The notes: a model not told the origin generated them from the sequence alone. A stretch of 64,000 bases of DNA from an uncultured Collinsella sp. (GCA_900549085.1 URMO01000003.1:1-64000); one strand, 5' to 3'. Counted from the stretch's first letter, positions 1-9,062 are shown. Numbers and translations: made by a program.

Positions 1-1
1 C

Positions 2-310
2 GAGAAGTCCGATCCAAAGGTAAAAGATGTATATAAGATGACGTCTGGATTCGTCCACTTCTCCACTGATATTCTGCCGAGCATGGGTGTGCCTGGGGAG
101 GGCTATGAGGTCGAGTTTAATTTTGGAGCCGAGCCCAACGAGAGAAACAATGCGCCTCTCGTGGAATGCGGCAAGGCGTTCTGCCACTATGTCGACCTGC
201 ATCTCCAGATGCTCCATAAGGTGATTGCTTCGGATGAATGGTATGCCGATCGATTCCGTATCGATTCCGATGGTCCTGCAGACGAAGCCTCGGAAAGCGA
301 GAAGGTGTAG
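2..310 (+). CDS. Truncated C-terminal part of a hypothetical protein (possibly DUF5677-like)
   Basis: The frame is open from base 2 to the TAG at 308-310, so the window cuts the gene and only about 102 C-terminal residues are visible. The first in-frame ATG at 38 has no ribosome site, so I read it as internal. The visible part has a serine/glycine-phenylalanine-valine-histidine-phenylalanine run near its start, a long helix-like middle (HYVDLHLQMLHKV) and an acidic tail. The histidine run resembles that seen in DUF5677 proteins, but this is a weak impression and no function is assigned. No downstream partner gene is visible on this strand. Confidence 0.5.
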   Translation, partial: EKSDPKVKDVYKMTSGFVHFSTDILPSMGVPGEGYEVEFNFGAEPNERNNAPLVECGKAFCHYVDLHLQMLHKVIASDEWYADRFRIDSDGPADEASESEKV

Positions 311-538
311 GTCGAACGCATTGACGCCGCCTTGACAGCATCCCGATATGATAACGAATGGGAGGTTCCCTGCGAAATGTGCGCCTCTGTATATTCTCGC
401 TAGGAAGCCCTCGACCGATAAGGCATCGTTGAGTTCAATTTGAGTTCAGCTCGGGTGCCCGAAAATCGCCCAACTCTAATAAAAGGGGAGACGACGGTAC
501 ACCACGTAGACGAGAGGCTATGGAAGTGCACGATTTGA

Positions 539-793
539 TTATATTGGCGCGCTAAACCGCCCCCGCCGCCCAACTTGAACTCCGCTCACGCGTGTATGGG
601 GCTGCGAGAGGTAACGGCCTGCGGCCTCCTCTGCGTGCTCGATGATATCTTCGAGCATGCCGGGCATGGCGGAGACATTCGCTGCAATCCAGCCGTGTTC
701 AAGCGCCGTTTCGGATAGGAGCGAGAGGGGGCCGTCTTGTCCGTTTCCCTTGCAGCCGTAAAGATGGTTGACAGTTTGGGGTCTCCCGGGTCT
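539..793 (-). pseudogene. Orphan open frame without a start, likely gene remnant
   Basis: An 84-codon minus-strand frame runs between an in-frame TAA (794-796) and TAA (539-541). It has no plausible start codon with a ribosome site at its 5' end. Its composition looks protein-like (for example EHGWIAANVSAMPGMLEDII), with a helical acidic C-terminal half. It lies directly downstream of the ureohydrolase remnant on the same strand, so it may be another decayed gene. I do not recognise a family. The remaining gap 311-538 holds nothing I can assign. Confidence 0.3.
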
Positions 794-840
794 TTAGCTT
801 TTACCGCGCTAGGTGCCTCATGGAAACTGTTGGACTTTAA

Positions 841-1339
841 TCAGACAGACCCAGCATGTCGTTTTCCTCCATGAGGACATCGGCTAAAACCGCAACACCT
901 ATGCTTGTTTAAGCAAACCTCCTGATAGTCGTGGAACTGCTGTATCCCGACATGCAGGACGTCGTTCGGCTTAAACACCGGATGCCGCATCCGCGAAACG
1001 AGTTGCGGTGCACCCTGTCCCAAAATGCTGCCAAGTACCATGGCGTGAACGTTGGGGCAGCCATCATTCAGCGTGGATACATCCGGATGCGCATGGATCC
1101 AGACGATTCCAACGTTCTCGTATTTCCCGTGCAGGTAATCGAGGAGGGCAAGCGACACCATACAGTTGCCGCCGACGGTCACGACTCTGTCGGGGGTTTT
1201 CTTCCGTAAGCTTCCTCTGCGCATCCTGAATCCCCGCCAGGACTTCGTCCTCGGCATAGATGCGAACTGCCTCCCATTTCTCATGTCCAAGTTTTGGGAC
1301 GCGTTTCACAATGCCGAGTGGGACCCCTGGACAGTCGGA
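841..1339 (-). pseudogene. Ureohydrolase (arginase/agmatinase family) remnant, frameshifted
   Basis: Three minus-strand frames read in succession give an arginase-like product. The first begins directly after the sensor kinase stop at 1340-1342 (PGVPLGIVKRVPKLGHEKW). The second holds TVGGNCMVSLALLDYLHGKY and VGIVWIHAHPDVST, the positions where active enzymes have GGDHS and DAHxD manganese ligands. The third gives VLADVLMEENDMLGLSD before a TAA. The frame changes lie near 1195 and near 900. The N-terminus is missing, GGDHS reads GGNCM and DAHxD reads HAHPD, so metal binding is damaged even without the frameshifts. I infer a dead gene. Confidence 0.65.
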
Positions 1340-2479
1340 TCACGTGGTGGCCCCCTTTGGAAGGCTTACGAGCATGGTGGTCCCGTTCTCGGAACTTGTT
1401 TCGACCTCTACCGTGCCACCGTGAAGCGCTGCAATCTCCCAAACAAGCGCTAGCCCGAGCCCTGCGCCGCCGTATGCCCTGCTGCGAGATTTGTCTAGAC
1501 GAAAGAACGGCTGGAAGATGCTCTCTCGGTACTGCTTGGGTATTCCCGGGCCCTCATCTTTGACTCGCAGGAGCACGTGGCTGTCGCTGTCGCAGATGGA
1601 GACGTTGACAGTCGAGCCGGGGCGGCTGTAACGGATGGCGTTTTCGACCAGGTTGAACACCAGCCGATAGAGGAGCGTATCACTTCCGATTGTCAAAGCG
1701 TCTCCGGCGCAATCGAGGGTTACGTCCTTATTTTCGGCAAGTGGCGCAAGATCGGTGAGGACCTCTTCGGACAGGGGACCGAGTTCAACAGCGTCCCCGC
1801 AAGGGACGCTGCGGAGCTCACTCATCTCGAGCAATACCTTGGTCATTCGAGACATGCGCTCGGTTTGTTCTTGTAACAGGCTGAGCAGCTCGGCTGTTTC
1901 GGGTTGCAAACCGGAGTGCTCGGAGATGAAAAGTTCAATCTGTGCTTGCATAAGGGCGAGCGGGGTGCGCAGCTCGTGTGCGGCGTTGCCGGTAAACTGA
2001 CGCTGTGCAGAGAACCCTTCGCCAAGACGGGCGATCATGTCGTTGAAAGAGGCGCTGCACCGCTGTAGCTCGGTGGGCACATCTTCACTGAGTCTGCTTT
2101 CGCTTAGGTTGTCAGGCTGCACGCGCTCAACCTGGGCTGCAAAAGCTCGTAGCGGTTTGAGTGCACGGCCGCTCACAAAGTATGCCAGCACGCCGCCAAG
2201 GAGTGTGACTCCAGCCGTGATGCACCAGGTTGTCGTGCCAAAAGACTCTTGTGCGTCGTTTACGACGATCGTGACCTTGTCATCGGGGGTCGCTTTCGTT
2301 GGGTCGAACGCCTGGGGCGAATCTTCGCCGGTTGCGTTAAATGCCGAGATGTTACTGCCGATGGCATCCATGTAGCGCATGCCCGTATAGCCGACCAGGC
2401 AGTTCGTCAGCACGCATACCGCACACGTGAGCAGTGCCGTCATAATCGTTATGCGCCATTGCAACGAAAGCCTTTTCAT
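1340..2479 (-). CDS. Sensor histidine kinase (HAMP, HisKA, HATPase_c)
   Basis: A 379-residue membrane kinase. A first membrane segment lies at about residues 10-33, an extracytoplasmic loop of about 50 residues follows, and a second segment lies at about 84-104. A HAMP linker then leads to the phosphoacceptor box AAHELRTPLA with His168, an N-box (LVENAIRYS) and glycine boxes DEGPGIP and GGAGLGLAL, all intact. Its ATG overlaps the stop of the response regulator by four bases (2476-2479), so the pair is translationally coupled. The pair is divergent from the redox operon starting at 3241, which suggests, but does not prove, that it controls it. The signal is unknown; the small loop points to a membrane or small-molecule signal. 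Confidence 0.93.
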   Translation of the reverse strand: MKRLSLQWRITIMTALLTCAVCVLTNCLVGYTGMRYMDAIGSNISAFNATGEDSPQAFDPTKATPDDKVTIVVNDAQESFGTTTWCITAGVTLLGGVLAYFVSGRALKPLRAFAAQVERVQPDNLSESRLSEDVPTELQRCSASFNDMIARLGEGFSAQRQFTGNAAHELRTPLALMQAQIELFISEHSGLQPETAELLSLLQEQTERMSRMTKVLLEMSELRSVPCGDAVELGPLSEEVLTDLAPLAENKDVTLDCAGDALTIGSDTLLYRLVFNLVENAIRYSRPGSTVNVSICDSDSHVLLRVKDEGPGIPKQYRESIFQPFFRLDKSRSRAYGGAGLGLALVWEIAALHGGTVEVETSSENGTTMLVSLPKGATT

Positions 2480-3150
2480 TCGCTGTCCTCCATAACGTAG
2501 CCCTCTCCAATCCGATTGCGAATCGGGTCGTATCCCAAAGCGCTGCGTAGCTTTTTGCGGAGTGACGAGATATGAACGCGGGTTGCGTTGCTAAAGCTGT
2601 TCACGCTGCTATCCCAAACGTGCTCGATAAGCTCCTCTTGACTTACCGGACGCCCCTGATTAAGCATCAGGTATTCCAAGATTCCCGTTTCCTTGCGCGT
2701 AAGAGATAGAGCCTCGCTGTCCACGGAAGCGATGCGCGCCTTGGTGTCAAAGTGGAGCTTTCCGCAGGTTAAAACTATGTCGCTTTGTGTAAAGCGTCTG
2801 AGGGTAAGGCTGCGAATCCTTGCCGCAAGCTCGTCAAGATGGAACGGCTTGGTGAGGTAATCGTTGGCACCGGCATCGAGTCCGGCGACTTTATCGGATA
2901 CTTCGCCGCGTGCGGACAGAATCAGTACCTTAGTCTCGCAGTCAGTTTTCCTAAGTTTCCTGAGTACGGTCATGCCGTCGATGCGGGGAAGGTTGAGGTC
3001 GAGTACCACGAGGTCGAAGGCCTCAACGTCCAGTAGGTCGAGCGCCTCCTGTCCGTCGTGACAGCAGTCGACGCTGTACGCCAAGTTTCGCAAGCTGCGC
3101 GCGATTGCGTCACACAGCGCCCGCTCGTCCTCGACGATCAAAATACGCAT
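2476..3150 (-). CDS. OmpR-family response regulator
   Basis: A 224-residue regulator with a receiver domain (acidic pocket VEDE at residues 6-9, phosphoacceptor Asp51 in VVLDLNLP, conserved Lys in LTKPF) followed by a winged-helix DNA-binding domain (TRKETGILEYLMLNQGRPVS and a C-terminal SSLRKKL recognition helix). I start at the ATG at 3150 because AGGAG lies at the right distance before it; an in-frame ATG 18 bases upstream has no such site. It overlaps the partner kinase gene. It is divergent from the CXXC/ferredoxin/TlpA operon, the most likely local target. Confidence 0.93.
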   Translation of the reverse strand: MRILIVEDERALCDAIARSLRNLAYSVDCCHDGQEALDLLDVEAFDLVVLDLNLPRIDGMTVLRKLRKTDCETKVLILSARGEVSDKVAGLDAGANDYLTKPFHLDELAARIRSLTLRRFTQSDIVLTCGKLHFDTKARIASVDSEALSLTRKETGILEYLMLNQGRPVSQEELIEHVWDSSVNSFSNATRVHISSLRKKLRSALGYDPIRNRIGEGYVMEDSE

Positions 3151-3240
3151 AACAGTCTCCTTGCACATTTCAAATCGCGCTTAACACGGATTTTATAGTC
3201 GATATGGTCCAATGGTCGCGTAACGAAAGGAGTGGTCAGG

Positions 3241-3387
3241 TTGTTCAAAGCGGTAAAACCCGTGGTACAGGTCGCTTTGTTGATCGTCGGAATTGCCATG
3301 GTGTGCTTTGGCGTTATGCGTGGCGAGGCGGATGCCGTGCTGGCCAAAGCGATTAGGCTGTGCTTGGAGTGTATCGGAATTGGATAA
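3241..3387 (+). CDS. CD1871A-type CXXC micro-protein
   Basis: A 48-residue protein starting at TTG, with AAAGGAG at 3226-3232 as its ribosome site. One membrane helix (about residues 7-25, VQVALLIVGIAMVCFGVMRG) is followed by a short amphipathic stretch and the C-terminal LCLECIGIG, which carries a CxxC pair. Length, single helix, RGE turn and CLECIGIG ending match the CD1871A family of CXXC micro-proteins, which are known beside polyferredoxin and thioredoxin-fold genes. The stop overlaps the TTG of the next gene. Its likely place is the membrane, with the CxxC close to the surface as a redox partner; that role is inferred. Confidence 0.8.
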   Translation: MFKAVKPVVQVALLIVGIAMVCFGVMRGEADAVLAKAIRLCLECIGIG

Positions 3388-4282
3388 AAGAGAAAACACT
3401 GCGTCGCATGTTTTGGCTCGATTTCGCGGATTCATTCAGGCGGCGGCGACGCTCGTCACCAACATTCACCTGCCAAACTTTGCCAAAGGCGGCATCTATC
3501 AGGGCGCGGGAAAAACCGTCTGCGTACCTGGACTTAATTGCTATTCGTGCCCCGCGGCATCGAGTGCGTGCCCCATCGGGTCGTTTCAGTCGGTGGTAGG
3601 TTCATCCAAGTTCAACTTTTCTTACTACGTCACCGGTACGCTCATTTTGCTCGGCGTGCTGCTGGGACGCTTTGTATGCGGCTTTCTGTGTCCGTTTGGC
3701 TGGCTGCAGGAGCTGCTTCATAAGATTCCCGGCAAAAAGTTCTCCACGAAAAAGCTTAAGCCGCTCACGTACATCAAGTACGTCGTGCTGCTGTTTGCTG
3801 TGGTATTGCTGCCTGTGCTGGTGGTCAACGATCTGGGGATGGGCGACCCGTTCTTTTGCAAGTACATCTGTCCACAGGGTGTGCTCGAGGGCGCCATTCC
3901 GCTGGCCATTGCCAACGCCGGCATTCGATCTGCGCTGGGGCAGCTCTTTACCTGGAAACTTTTCGTTCTTATTGCCGTGGTGGTGCTGAGCGTTTTGTTC
4001 TATCGCCCCTTCTGCAAATGGATTTGCCCGCTCGGCGCATTCTATGCGCTCATGAATAAGGTGTCCTTGTTGGGGATTCAGGTCGACGCGTGCAAATGCG
4101 TTTCGTGCGGCAAGTGTTCAAGGGTTTGTCAGATGGACGTTGATGTGGTCCGCGCGCCCAATCATACCGAATGCATCCGGTGCGGAAAGTGCATCGGGGC
4201 CTGTCCTGTCGATGCCATCAGCTATCGCTATGGCCTGGATGTGTCGGCGGAAAAGCTTCCCTTGACCGCCGATAAAAAGTAA
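3380..4282 (+). CDS. Membrane-bound 4Fe-4S polyferredoxin (NapH/Fer4_5-like)
   Basis: About 300 residues from a TTG at 3380 that overlaps the preceding stop; GGAG at 3366-3369 gives a reasonable spacing. The N-terminal part has CYSCP and SACPIG, and three CxxxCP motifs sit beside membrane helices (CGFLCPFGW, CKYICPQGV, CKWICPLGA). Two classic ferredoxin clusters close the protein (CVSCGKCSRVC and CIRCGKCIGACP). This is the pattern of NapH/NosR/RdxA-type membrane electron carriers. Together with the CxxC micro-protein and the TlpA lipoprotein it probably carries electrons across the membrane to extracytoplasmic thiols. The electron donor and acceptor cannot be read from the sequence. Confidence 0.88.
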   Translation: MDKRENTASHVLARFRGFIQAAATLVTNIHLPNFAKGGIYQGAGKTVCVPGLNCYSCPAASSACPIGSFQSVVGSSKFNFSYYVTGTLILLGVLLGRFVCGFLCPFGWLQELLHKIPGKKFSTKKLKPLTYIKYVVLLFAVVLLPVLVVNDLGMGDPFFCKYICPQGVLEGAIPLAIANAGIRSALGQLFTWKLFVLIAVVVLSVLFYRPFCKWICPLGAFYALMNKVSLLGIQVDACKCVSCGKCSRVCQMDVDVVRAPNHTECIRCGKCIGACPVDAISYRYGLDVSAEKLPLTADKK

Positions 4283-4311
4283 ACAAGCTTCGACAAAACG
4301 GAGGAATGACT

Positions 4312-5283
4312 ATGAAGCTTTCTAAAATTGCGGCCCTGTTTATGGTGCCGGTGCTGGCCTTGTGTCTTGTGGCGTGTTCGGCGCCTGGTGGCAATGCGAG
4401 CGAATCTGCGAGCTCCGATCCTAAGATCGCAGAACTCACTGCGCAGGAGCCGGCCAATGCCGACGAGGCCGCCAAGCTGTATGCGAAGCTCATGCAGAAG
4501 GAGAACGAGATCTTTTCGAGTGATAACGCGCTGTGGGAAAAGGTATTCAATGCGGCAAATAAAGACTCGGCAATGATTGAGGACGGCAGCAATTACGGCG
4601 ATTTTCTGCTCAAGACTATCGACGGCGCCAAGGATGAGTTCACGGCGGATGAGCTGAAGACACTCAAGGCCGGTGCGCAGCAGATCAAGGAGATCGAGGA
4701 CAAGCTCGAGAGCCTGGAGAAGGAGTTCCCCGGCTGTGGAAGCACGCCGAGTGCAGGCGAGAGCGTCGACGCTTCGACCGCTGGCATGACGGCTGGTGCC
4801 AATGCTTCGAGCGAGGCGACGAAGTTCCCCAGCTTTACGGGCAAGGACCTGGATGGCAACGACGTGAACAGCGACGAGTTGTTCTCTAAGAACAAGGTCA
4901 CCGTCATGAACTTCTGGTTCACTACTTGCAAGCCGTGCGTGGGCGAGCTGGGCGATCTTGAGAAACTGAATCAGGAGCTTACCGAGAAGGGCGGCCAGGT
5001 CGTGGGCGTCAATTCCTTTACGCTCGATGGCAACAAGGGCGAGATTGCAGATGCCAAGGACGTGCTGAGCAAGAAGGGCGTGACATATAAGAACATCTGG
5101 TTCAAGTCGGATAGCGAGGCCGGTAAGTTTACGTCAAATTTGTTCTCGTTCCCGACAACGTATGTCATCGATCAGAATGGCAATATCGTAGGGGATCCAA
5201 TCGTGGGAGCCATCAGCTCCGCCGAGCAGCGCGCAGCACTCAACAAACTTATCGACCAGGCGATTGCGAATAGCGAGCAGTAA
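4312..5283 (+). CDS. TlpA-family thioredoxin-fold lipoprotein
   Basis: About 323 residues. The ATG at 4312 is chosen over the one at 4306 because GGAGG lies immediately before 4306. A lipoprotein signal peptide ends in LVAC (Cys22). A helical, glutamate-rich segment (about 40-150) precedes a thioredoxin-like domain with PSFTGKDLDG, a redox motif CKPC near residue 205 and the cis-proline region FSFPTTYVID. The exported thiol reductase is the third gene of the operon (29 bases after the ferredoxin) and is followed by a terminator. I infer it as the extracytoplasmic acceptor of the ferredoxin's electrons. Confidence 0.9.
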   Translation: MKLSKIAALFMVPVLALCLVACSAPGGNASESASSDPKIAELTAQEPANADEAAKLYAKLMQKENEIFSSDNALWEKVFNAANKDSAMIEDGSNYGDFLLKTIDGAKDEFTADELKTLKAGAQQIKEIEDKLESLEKEFPGCGSTPSAGESVDASTAGMTAGANASSEATKFPSFTGKDLDGNDVNSDELFSKNKVTVMNFWFTTCKPCVGELGDLEKLNQELTEKGGQVVGVNSFTLDGNKGEIADAKDVLSKKGVTYKNIWFKSDSEAGKFTSNLFSFPTTYVIDQNGNIVGDPIVGAISSAEQRAALNKLIDQAIANSEQ

Positions 5284-5363
5284 AAAACACGTAAAGCATC
5301 GCGAGGATCGTGTGTCGCTGTGCGGAGTAGTCCGCTGCCTTTCAAGATAATCTCCACCATATA

Positions 5364-5389
5364 GAGGCCCCACTTGGGGCCTCTTTTTT
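5364..5389 (+). terminator. Rho-independent terminator after the TlpA gene
   Basis: GAGGCCCC and GGGGCCTC form an 8-bp perfect stem with a 4-base loop followed by six T. It ends the redox operon. Confidence 0.88.
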
Positions 5390-5536
5390 GGGCGTCGTCC
5401 CGTTCGTTTTTTGATGCGGTTCGTTACATTCCTCACTGGCTCCGGCAAAAAATGGGGATAGAGTAGGACAAACGCGTCGAATACGAACGGCGGGGGAGAG
5501 CGGGCGAGTGTGCTCGCGTGGGAGAGGTTGCCGTCC

Positions 5537-8500
5537 ATGTTGGAGCTCAAAGGTATTTGCAAAAGGTACGTTACGCAGTCGTTTACGCAGGTGGCGCTCG
5601 ACAACGTAAGCCTGTCTTTTCGCGATAACGAGTTCGTGGCCATTCTGGGTCCCTCGGGTTCGGGTAAAACCACGATGCTCAACGTTATCGGTGGGCTCGA
5701 TCATTTCGATTCTGGCGACCTGCTGATCGACGGTATTTCGACCAAAGACTTTCACGATCGCGATTGGGATGCCTACCGCAACAACCGCATCGGCTTTGTG
5801 TTCCAAAGCTATAACCTCATTCCGCATCAGTCCATTTTGGAAAACGTGGAGCTGGCGCTCACGCTCACGGGCGTGGGGCATGCCGAGCGCCGCCAGCGTG
5901 CGCGCGAGGCGTTGGAGAAAGTCGGCCTGGGCGAGCACGTTAACAAACGCCCGAGCCACCTTTCGGGCGGGCAGATGCAGCGCGTGGCCATCGCCCGTGC
6001 TCTGATCAATGATCCCGAGATTGTGCTGGCAGACGAGCCGACCGGCGCTTTGGATTCAACGACGTCCGTACAGGTCATGGACCTGCTCAAGGACGTGGCG
6101 CGCGACCGCCTGGTTATTATGGTCACGCACAATCCCGAGCTGGCGTACCAATATGCCACGCGCATCGTTAACCTGGCGGACGGCAAAATCACCGACGATT
6201 CCGATCCTTTCGATGTCGCCGACGCCACGCGCCGCGAGGCCAAGCCTACGCGCAAAACCTCGATGAGCTTTGTGACGGCGCTGGGGCTTTCTGCCCGCAA
6301 CCTCATGACCAAGAAGGGCCGTACGGCCATGACGGCCTTTGCGGGGTCGATTGGCATTATCGGTATCGCAGCGATTCTGGCGCTGTCCAATGGCGTAAAC
6401 GGTTACATCAAAAAGGTCGAGGAGGATACGCTCTCGAGTTACCCGCTTACGATTTCCAAGCAGGACTACGACCTGTCGTCCATGATGGGCGGACAGGGGG
6501 CAACGGATGATGACTCGCCTGAAAACGTGGATTCGTCCGACGACAGTGCCGGCGGCAAGGCTAAGGGAACCGATAAGATTCCCGTGGTCACGGCCGTAAA
6601 GGATATGTTTGCGAGCGTTAAGTCCAACGACATGACGAGCTTTAAGGCATGGCTCGATGCCGGTGGCGACGGCATCGATAAAGAGGTCAACGCCATTCAG
6701 TACGGCTACGGTGTGTCGCCGGTTGTCTATCGTGCCGGCAAGGGCGATGAGAAGCCTGTCCGGCTGGTGCCCAACGCTATGACCGAAGCCATGAGCGGAG
6801 GCGCGAGCTCGGCGGCAACGGTGAGCATGGAATCCATGGGAACCTCGGTCTTTAACGAGATGATCGACGACCAGAGCTTGCTCGACAGCCAGTACGATGT
6901 CGTGGCGGGGCATTGGCCTACGTCTGCCAACGAAGCCGTAATGGTGCTTTCGAGCCGCGGCACGGTGGGCGACTATACGCTCTACAGCATCGGTGCGCTG
7001 GATATCGATGAGCTCAACGACCTGGTTAACAGTGCTATGGCGGCCGACGGCAAGGTCGGGACGCCCGAGACTGGCACCGATTTTACCTACGACGATGCGC
7101 TGTCCACGACGTTTAAGGTGCTGTCGCCGGCCGATGCCTATCGCAAAAACGAAGAGACCGGCATGTGGACTGACATGTCTGACGACGCCGACTTTATGAC
7201 CACCAAGGTTGCCGATGGCATTGATGTGCGCATCGTTGGTGTGGTGCGACCTAACGAGACGGCCAACGCGAGCGCATTGACCCCGGGCATTGCCTATACG
7301 CATGCACTGACTCGTCAGCTTATGGAACGCGCCACAAATTCGCAGATTGTGCAGGAGCAGCTTGCTCACCCCGAGACAGATGTCTTTACGGGCAAGTCTT
7401 TCGATGAACTGCAGGGCGAGGCCAAGCAAGGCGTGGATCTGGGCAGCATGTTCAGTGTGGACGAGGCGGCGCTCAAGAGTGCATTTTCGTTCGATACATC
7501 TGTGCTTTCGGGTGCGGCCGGCGGTATCGACCTTTCTGGTATTGACTTGTCCGGGTTGGATATTGACCTTTCGGGCGTAGGTAAGGACATCGACTTCAGT
7601 GACATCATGGCCAAAGCACCGGCCCCAGATTTCTCGGGTGTCTTCGATGGGTTGGAGCTTACACCCGAGCAGATGCAGCAAGTGGGGGCGCTCGCCAACC
7701 AACTGTTTGAGGGCTTTTTGCAGTCTGATCAGTTTAGGGCGCTAACACCCGAAGATCTTAAGGACGCGTCAAAGCTCGCTGCCGCATTCTCGGCGTATCT
7801 TGAGAATGATGCGGCAGCCCAGCAAATCCAGGCCCAGCTCAAAGCCCTCGGCGGCGATGCCCTGGCCGAGCGCCTGCAACAGGCGATGACCGACTATGTG
7901 CAAAATCAGCTGGCTCCGTATCTGCAGCAGGCTATGGATCAGGTGATGAAGTCGATCAGCGATCAGATTGCGGCGACGGTGTCGGCTCAGCTCAAGGCGG
8001 GCGCGGCAGGGCTCATGGGCCAGATGGCGACGCAGATGTCTTCGAGTTTTGCCAACCTGGCGAGCGCCATGCGTGTGGATGCGAGCGCCTTTGCCCGCGC
8101 CATCCATTTCAACATGGACGCCGAGGACCTGAGTTCGTTCATAATGAGCTATGCCAAGGCGTCGAAGCTCACCTACGACAACAATCTGACCACGTTGGGC
8201 TATGCGGATGAGGCAGACCCCATCTCGGTCAAGATTTTCCCGCGCGACTTTGAGGCCAAGGAGCGCGTACTCGATCACATCGATGCGTACAACAAGCAGG
8301 TCAAAGCCGCTGGCCATGATGATCGGGTAATTTCGTACACCGACTACATGGGCATCATCATGGGTTCGGTGACCGACATCGTGAACACCATCAGCTTGGT
8401 GCTCATCGCATTCGTGAGTATCAGCCTGGTGGTGAGCTCCATCATGATCGGCATCATCACCTACATCAGCGTGCTGGAGCGCAAAAAGGAGATTGGCATT

Positions 8501-8791
8501 CTGCGCGCGATCGGCGCGTCGAAGCGCAACGTGGCCAACGTATTCAATGCCGAGACCTTTATCGAGGGCCTCATCGCCGGCGTCTTTGCCATTGTCGTCG
8601 TGGTGGCAGTGAGCTTTCCGGTTAATGCCTGGGCGCTTGCTGCCAAACAAGTGCCCAATCTGATGAGCCTGCCCGTGCAGGATGCGCTGGTGCTCATTGC
8701 AATTTCGGTGCTGCTGACGGTCGTTGCCGGTCTGCTGCCGGCCCGAAGCGCATCCAAAAAAGACCCTGTAGAAGCCCTACGTTCCGAATAA
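5537..8791 (+). CDS. MacB/FtsX-type ABC transporter, ATPase-permease fusion
   Basis: A 1084-residue fusion. Residues 1-230 are an ABC ATPase (Walker A GPSGSGKTT at 38-46, signature LSGGQMQR, Walker B VLADEPTGALDS). A first membrane helix (GIIGIAAILALSNG) comes near residue 285, then about 640 extracytoplasmic residues, then three helices of the FtsX core near the C-terminus (IGIITYISVLERKKEIGILR). The external part holds a short repeat run (IDLSGIDLSGLDIDLSGV) and glutamine-rich helices. The start at 5537 has GAGAGG upstream. MacB-type proteins use ATP to drive mechanical export or lipoprotein processes rather than classical import. The substrate is unknown; no partner periplasmic gene lies beside it. 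Confidence 0.9.
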   Translation: MLELKGICKRYVTQSFTQVALDNVSLSFRDNEFVAILGPSGSGKTTMLNVIGGLDHFDSGDLLIDGISTKDFHDRDWDAYRNNRIGFVFQSYNLIPHQSILENVELALTLTGVGHAERRQRAREALEKVGLGEHVNKRPSHLSGGQMQRVAIARALINDPEIVLADEPTGALDSTTSVQVMDLLKDVARDRLVIMVTHNPELAYQYATRIVNLADGKITDDSDPFDVADATRREAKPTRKTSMSFVTALGLSARNLMTKKGRTAMTAFAGSIGIIGIAAILALSNGVNGYIKKVEEDTLSSYPLTISKQDYDLSSMMGGQGATDDDSPENVDSSDDSAGGKAKGTDKIPVVTAVKDMFASVKSNDMTSFKAWLDAGGDGIDKEVNAIQYGYGVSPVVYRAGKGDEKPVRLVPNAMTEAMSGGASSAATVSMESMGTSVFNEMIDDQSLLDSQYDVVAGHWPTSANEAVMVLSSRGTVGDYTLYSIGALDIDELNDLVNSAMAADGKVGTPETGTDFTYDDALSTTFKVLSPADAYRKNEETGMWTDMSDDADFMTTKVADGIDVRIVGVVRPNETANASALTPGIAYTHALTRQLMERATNSQIVQEQLAHPETDVFTGKSFDELQGEAKQGVDLGSMFSVDEAALKSAFSFDTSVLSGAAGGIDLSGIDLSGLDIDLSGVGKDIDFSDIMAKAPAPDFSGVFDGLELTPEQMQQVGALANQLFEGFLQSDQFRALTPEDLKDASKLAAAFSAYLENDAAAQQIQAQLKALGGDALAERLQQAMTDYVQNQLAPYLQQAMDQVMKSISDQIAATVSAQLKAGAAGLMGQMATQMSSSFANLASAMRVDASAFARAIHFNMDAEDLSSFIMSYAKASKLTYDNNLTTLGYADEADPISVKIFPRDFEAKERVLDHIDAYNKQVKAAGHDDRVISYTDYMGIIMGSVTDIVNTISLVLIAFVSISLVVSSIMIGIITYISVLERKKEIGILRAIGASKRNVANVFNAETFIEGLIAGVFAIVVVVAVSFPVNAWALAAKQVPNLMSLPVQDALVLIAISVLLTVVAGLLPARSASKKDPVEALRSE

Positions 8792-8821
8792 TGTGACAAA
8801 GGGACAGCCCTTTTGTCACAT
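8791..8821. repeat. 31-bp palindromic repeat (family T3), copy 1
   Basis: ATGTGACAAAGGGACAG with CCCTTTTGTCACAT forms a near-perfect inverted repeat of exactly 31 bp. It begins at the last base of the ABC transporter's TAA stop. Other copies are at 10641, 38360 and 42088. Confidence 0.85.
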
Positions 8822-8840
8822 TGGGCCCTCGCGAAATTGG

Positions 8841-9016
8841 GGTCTAATACTTTTCTGAGAAGTGAACGAGTCAAAATGGACCCCCGGAGCGTCGACACTT
8901 TTGAGATGCAATTTCCTGTGGTTTTGATTGTTGAATCCTGCGGTTTTGGCGTCTGAAAATGTTGATGCTTCGGGGGTCCAAATACGGTCGTTCACTTCTC
9001 GGAAAAGTATTAGACC
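8841..9016. repeat. ~180-bp hairpin repeat (family T1), copy A
   Basis: Long imperfect inverted repeat. Outer arms are GGTCTAATACTTTTC and its complement, then GAGAAGTGAACGA and its complement, then TGGACCCCC and GGGGGTCCA. The centre has two direct copies of TCCTGYGGTTTT. Copy A is reversed relative to copies B (10374) and C (22301). No coding capacity is evident. Confidence 0.85.
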
Positions 9017-9062
9017 TCGAGATATAGACGATGTTCGCGAGCGGCAATTAGATCGAAAGCCT

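Noticed and set aside
6056..7702. 548-codon minus-strand frame opposite the ABC exporter
   Set aside because: It mirrors a strongly coding plus-strand gene; high GC third positions keep the opposite frame open. No family similarity and His/Arg-rich composition.
8928..9030. Conserved small peptides in T1 repeats
   Set aside because: Similar short frames occur in all three copies, but they result from the shared nucleotide sequence; no ribosome sites and different lengths and ends.
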